A DNA stretch of 64,000 nt, taken from assembly GCA_025174535.1 (NCBI GenBank), contig JALBUN010000004.1, positions 1,078,627-1,142,626 on the forward strand, given 5' to 3'. Within the stretch, counting starts at the first letter, position 1; the number at the start of each line of letters is the position of its first letter. A model generated the notes under the pieces. That model was not told where the DNA came from. It did not search any database and saw only the letters and a program-made list of their open reading frames with translations. This document shows, piece after piece, positions 60,826-64,000 of this stretch. A program made the position numbers and the translations under genes. This stretch comes from Cantharellus purpuraceus. Lineage: Eukaryota > Basidiomycota > Agaricomycetes > Cantharellales > Hydnaceae.

Positions 60826-61250
60826 AATGACTGGTTTGGCAAGTTGACAATGTGCTTCTGTATCTTGAACAGATTCCTGTTGATCTGATGAAGGTTCTTC
60901 AGGGATATTTTCAGTCACAACATTATTAACATGAGCATTGTCTGAACTTAAATCCACTTCTGATTCATGAAGTGATTCAAGGTATATATCCTCATAGGCA
61001 AGGTCTGCATCAGCTTCTTCATTAGAAACTGTGTAATGTGTATGGGCAGAGCGAGATGCTGAACTGGCATGTTTGCATTCATTATCCCAATGCTTGTTAC
61101 TACCACAATGCCTGCAAGGTCTAGCTCCTTTGGATTCAGTTGTGGAATTTTTAGACACATTAGAATCATCCCAAGGGAATTTTGGAGGATTCAGTTTGGA
61201 TGACCATCCAACCAGATGACTTCTGATGAGAAATCGGTGAAGAACACAAA
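60826..61250 (-). pseudogene. Ty3/gypsy gag remnant with zinc knuckle
   Basis: Minus strand frame: [34 protein letters not shown] (CCHC zinc knuckle, Cx2Cx4Hx4C), then an acidic stretch ending CQLAKPVI where the repeat complex begins. The knuckle is the nucleocapsid motif of gag. N-terminal gag (capsid) is missing; the left end joins the broken peptidase gene at about 61,260. Confidence 0.82.
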
Positions 61251-61261
61251 AGTTGATTACA

Positions 61262-62048
61262 CAACTCAGATAGTATGATTCCAGATGAGAAAACATCATT
61301 GGCAAGGACAGTTCCATACGGTCTGGAAGAGTTGTATGATGCAGGATAGACAAACCATATTAACCTCGGGACTTTGGAATAGGCCTCTATCATTTCATCT
61401 GAAGTAGCCTGGAAAACTAACTCGGGGCCCTTCGAACCCGCCGCTAGGTACATTGTATTAGAAACAGACCGTTGGGGACTGAAATACATTTACCTTCAAG
61501 ATTGATGGCAGCCCGTACACTGAAATGTATCAGATCTAACAACAAAGCAGCTGTTGCTAGTGGAAACACACGTTTTTGCGGTATGATGCTGAGTCGAATA
61601 GAGATGGGATCCGTCTTGCAATGATTCTTCCGCATTATTAAACACTAGTATCGAAGGGGAGGGGTTAGCGATGAATTACAGTGAGTAGTGAGATGCCTCG
61701 TACGGAATATTATGGCATTAGTTGGTTCCCAGTCTTTTGTATGGATGAGGACACGAAGGCACTCAAGCATGACCCCAGCAGCAAGTGCATCATCTGCGGC
61801 ACCGGGGCTCGGTGGCGTGCTATCAATGTGTGCATTTATTAAGAGAGCATGCTCTTTGCCACCAGCGGTACCGTTAGACACACGGACTATAATGTTAGAA
61901 AGGTCGACATATGTTTTATAGAGCCTATAACCCATTATATCGAAACTGAAACAAATATGACATATGTAAATATAATATATCCAAAAAACAGTTCGATGTT
62001 GTCCGCTCCCTTGCTGCCTCCATATTTCGCATTCTAAATCCGACCCAC
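61262..62048 (-). pseudogene. M28 metallopeptidase gene, truncated
   Basis: Fragment of a PFF1/ERMP1-type vacuolar/ER peptidase (family M28). Exons in order on the minus strand: DLECEIWRQQGSGQHR; FDIMGYRLYKTYVDLSNIIVRVSNGT; HALLINAHIDSTPPSPGAADDALAAG (zinc ligands His and Asp); WEPTNAIIFLFNNAEESLQDGSHLYSTQH (catalytic NNAEE glutamates, rebuilt across an intron); [49 protein letters not shown]. The reading then stops matching at about 61,262, where gypsy sequence begins. Family members run to about 900 residues, so the C-terminal domain is lost. The N-terminus before 62,048 is not recognisable; the open frame to ATG 62,435 (MSRTKFFQSIIPF) belongs to something else. Confidence 0.8.
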
Positions 62049-62435
62049 GTGTTCGTTGCGCACAAGGATAAACGCGAACTCACTGCGCCACTGGTCCAAC
62101 AGGGACTGGCACTCTGAAGATGCTGTGAGCTGCAGCGACGCCACTGAAGACATGCAAGGCACGTACTGTAGTGTTTGGTCATCGCCCACCATGACACACA
62201 CAGAAACAAAGGCATAATCGTCACCAACGAAGGCAATAGTCCCCATTTCTTGTACACCATTGTGGTCAGAGTGAAGTAAGCAGCTGCCTAAGTTGAGCCG
62301 CGGCAGGAAGTCGATTGATTGCTTACGGTCACAATGTGACAAAGGTAGTTGCCTGTCAGCATATAAACTGCGGTCGGAAGAATCAGGGAGCGTATGAAAC
62401 GGTATGATAGACTGAAAAAATTTCGTTCTCGACAT

Positions 62436-64000
62436 GGGGCGATATGAGGAACATGTCTTTAAGGGGTTCTTGTGTTGAATTTCTGGCTTGAGACTGCGAG
62501 TGTTTGCGCTGAACTGGTGGGGGATTGCCGGCCCGTATATAACGGCTTAGTCATTGTTCCTGACCTTATCTGCTTGCAACGAGTTACCTCACTTACTCAG
62601 GACAAACGGAAGCCATCGGTTGCACAGACAACACCGATTACTCTGACATCTTGAGCTATAACATGCAAAGCCAACCTCATTGGATTATATCGCCCATCGA
62701 CATACTGTAGGTCACATAATCTTCATTCGAGTCAATATCCTTGTTGAGTTAGAACACTTTTATAGTATTCTTTGCAGAAACACACCAGCACATCTCAAGA
62801 TATCATCGGATTCTCCGTAACTGGATGAGTGCCGACCGCACCCTCAAAATGAGAGTCGGAAACGATGGTGCGCTTATCTGAGAAGTAGCGACTTTGAAGG
62901 TAGAGTCGCATCTCCGTACGATCGCGACTCTACATTCAACGGTGTCAATCTAACTCGTTTTTCATGATATCTACAGCCGCGCGACGTTCACATACTGTGC
63001 CGAACTTGGCGTCTAAAGGTTTTGACCTCCAAATGCAACGCCACGTAAAGACAGGCAATGCGATCGCAGAATCCACCTGAACGAGAACTTGATTTACTTC
63101 CTGTGCCACGTGCGATGACAGAGGGAATCCTGGAAGGGGAGACTAGCACGCGTGCGTAAGTAAAGCCCCACGCCCAAGAGGATCGGAAAATCACTCACGA
63201 GAGGCTACTTACAGTCTTAAAATGCCGACAAGCCTACTCAGAGAAGACTGATAATAATCACAGTACATCACGTGAAATCTCACTCACCATTAATAGTGAG
63301 ACCTACGGAGACCAAGTACCCTGAACTGCATACGGATATACGGCACCTAGGGTGCATACTCTTGAACTTAATCAACGCCAGGGCTTTGTCCCCTCATGCA
63401 CGGCATGATGGAACGAAACCCTGGTGTTGTTTAAATTCAAGGGTATGCACTGGAACTGATGTATACCTGAGTGTGAATCTAATTCTGGAGCGGCCTAGTA
63501 CACTCGTGAGAAGAGGCATATATTACCAAGGGAGAGATTTGTACCGGTCACCTGCCGCTTATCTGGACACAGGTCCATGACGCCGCTCGCGTGGGGTTGA
63601 GATACGGGGGGATAAGTCAAGTGGAGATGAACCCCTGACGGCTGAGACAACGGACCTTACTATGGCACCCTCAGGCTCGCCAGTCTCACTCCACCCCGCC
63701 GACTATAGAATATCAAATAGCATCAACCAAGAAGAACAACCAAACAAATAAAGGGGTGAGGACGTACTTTTGACCTGTGAAATCATAGTCAACTCATGTC
63801 CCTACGACCATACTGCATTCAATTCATGTCACACCTCGTGAGGATCCCCGCCTCTCAGGCGATGACGTCAAGAGCGGGACGGGCTTGGATTGTGAAGGGA
63901 GGGTATCATGGATATCATGGATACAAACGAGACGAGGGAAGCATCGAGCCGCTGAGGGGTCTGAGTCCGTGACTGCAGTAACAACCCTCCGCTGCTCCCA
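62436..64000. other. 1.56-kb right edge without a recognised gene
   Basis: I find no family motif in any frame. A short hairpin (gtagagtcgc at 62,900-62,909 and its complement at 62,924-62,933) is the only structure of note. A gene could continue beyond the window. Confidence 0.35.
62900..62933. other. Short perfect hairpin
   Basis: 10-bp stem (gtagagtcgc / gcgactctac) with a 14-base loop. A third related piece (tagcgact) lies just upstream. Function unknown; may be chance. Confidence 0.4.

Noticed and set aside
62034..62435. Minus-strand frame starting MSRTKFFQ as the N-terminus of the M28 peptidase
   Set aside because: It shows none of the family's N-terminal sequence and leaves the peptidase frame at about 62,048. 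Kept as unexplained sequence.

Overview
The window is nuclear DNA of a filamentous fungus, almost certainly a basidiomycete of the class Agaricomycetes. The signs are short (about 40-65 bp), frequent introns with GT-AG (and some GC-AG) ends, families typical of mushroom-forming fungi (F-box-like proteins, DUF6533, DUF6535), a two-pore TOK-type potassium channel, and a Ty3/gypsy retroelement with protein signatures familiar from these fungi. All gene models were read by eye through introns, so outer coordinates are firmer than inner exon borders.

Positions 1-42,000 are a gene-dense, mostly conserved block. In order: a RUS/DUF647 membrane protein (+); calcineurin catalytic subunit (-); an endonuclease/exonuclease/phosphatase-fold protein (-); the chromatin factor SWC5 (+); an Rrn5-like SANT-domain factor of RNA polymerase I (-); a decayed copy of the SWC5 tail; an S1/P1 nuclease (-); proteasome ATPase RPT6 (-); a dual-specificity phosphatase and its catalytically dead neighbour (+); a histidine protein methyltransferase (+); the GPI-anchor glycosyltransferase PIG-A/GPI3 (-); a MOV10/SDE3-type RNA helicase with zinc fingers (-); a NIPA-type magnesium transporter (+); Xaa-Pro aminopeptidase P (+); a TOK-type K+ channel (+); an F-box-like gene (+); a Gre2-like reductase (-); and an aldo/keto reductase (-). 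Calcineurin, RPT6, GPI3, SWC5 and Rrn5-like are core cellular functions and do not form one pathway.

From about 42,000 the character changes. An F-box gene is followed by a rearranged zone (44.3-46.5 kb) with an inverted duplication, a stub of the F-box 5' end and a near-perfect 44-bp palindrome. Then come minisatellites, a frameshifted DUF6535 gene, one intact but unrecognised multi-spanning membrane protein (51.8-53.8 kb), a 97-bp inverted-repeat element and a DUF6533 stub.

Positions 56.3-62.0 kb are a nest of retroelement remains. A Ty3/gypsy gag-protease reading on the minus strand has cut off an M28 peptidase gene. The gypsy element is itself split by an 813-bp solo-LTR-like insertion and by a forward-reverse-forward repeat complex whose two 1.1-kb arms are almost identical and face each other. 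The last 1.5 kb has no recognisable gene.

The most interesting observations are the forward-reverse-forward palindrome, the duplicated SWC5/nuclease junction that brackets the Rrn5-like gene, the snap-back palindrome in the F-box remnant, two successive GC-AG introns in the aminopeptidase gene, and the dead phosphatase beside its active relative. I found no convincing new defence or metabolic system.
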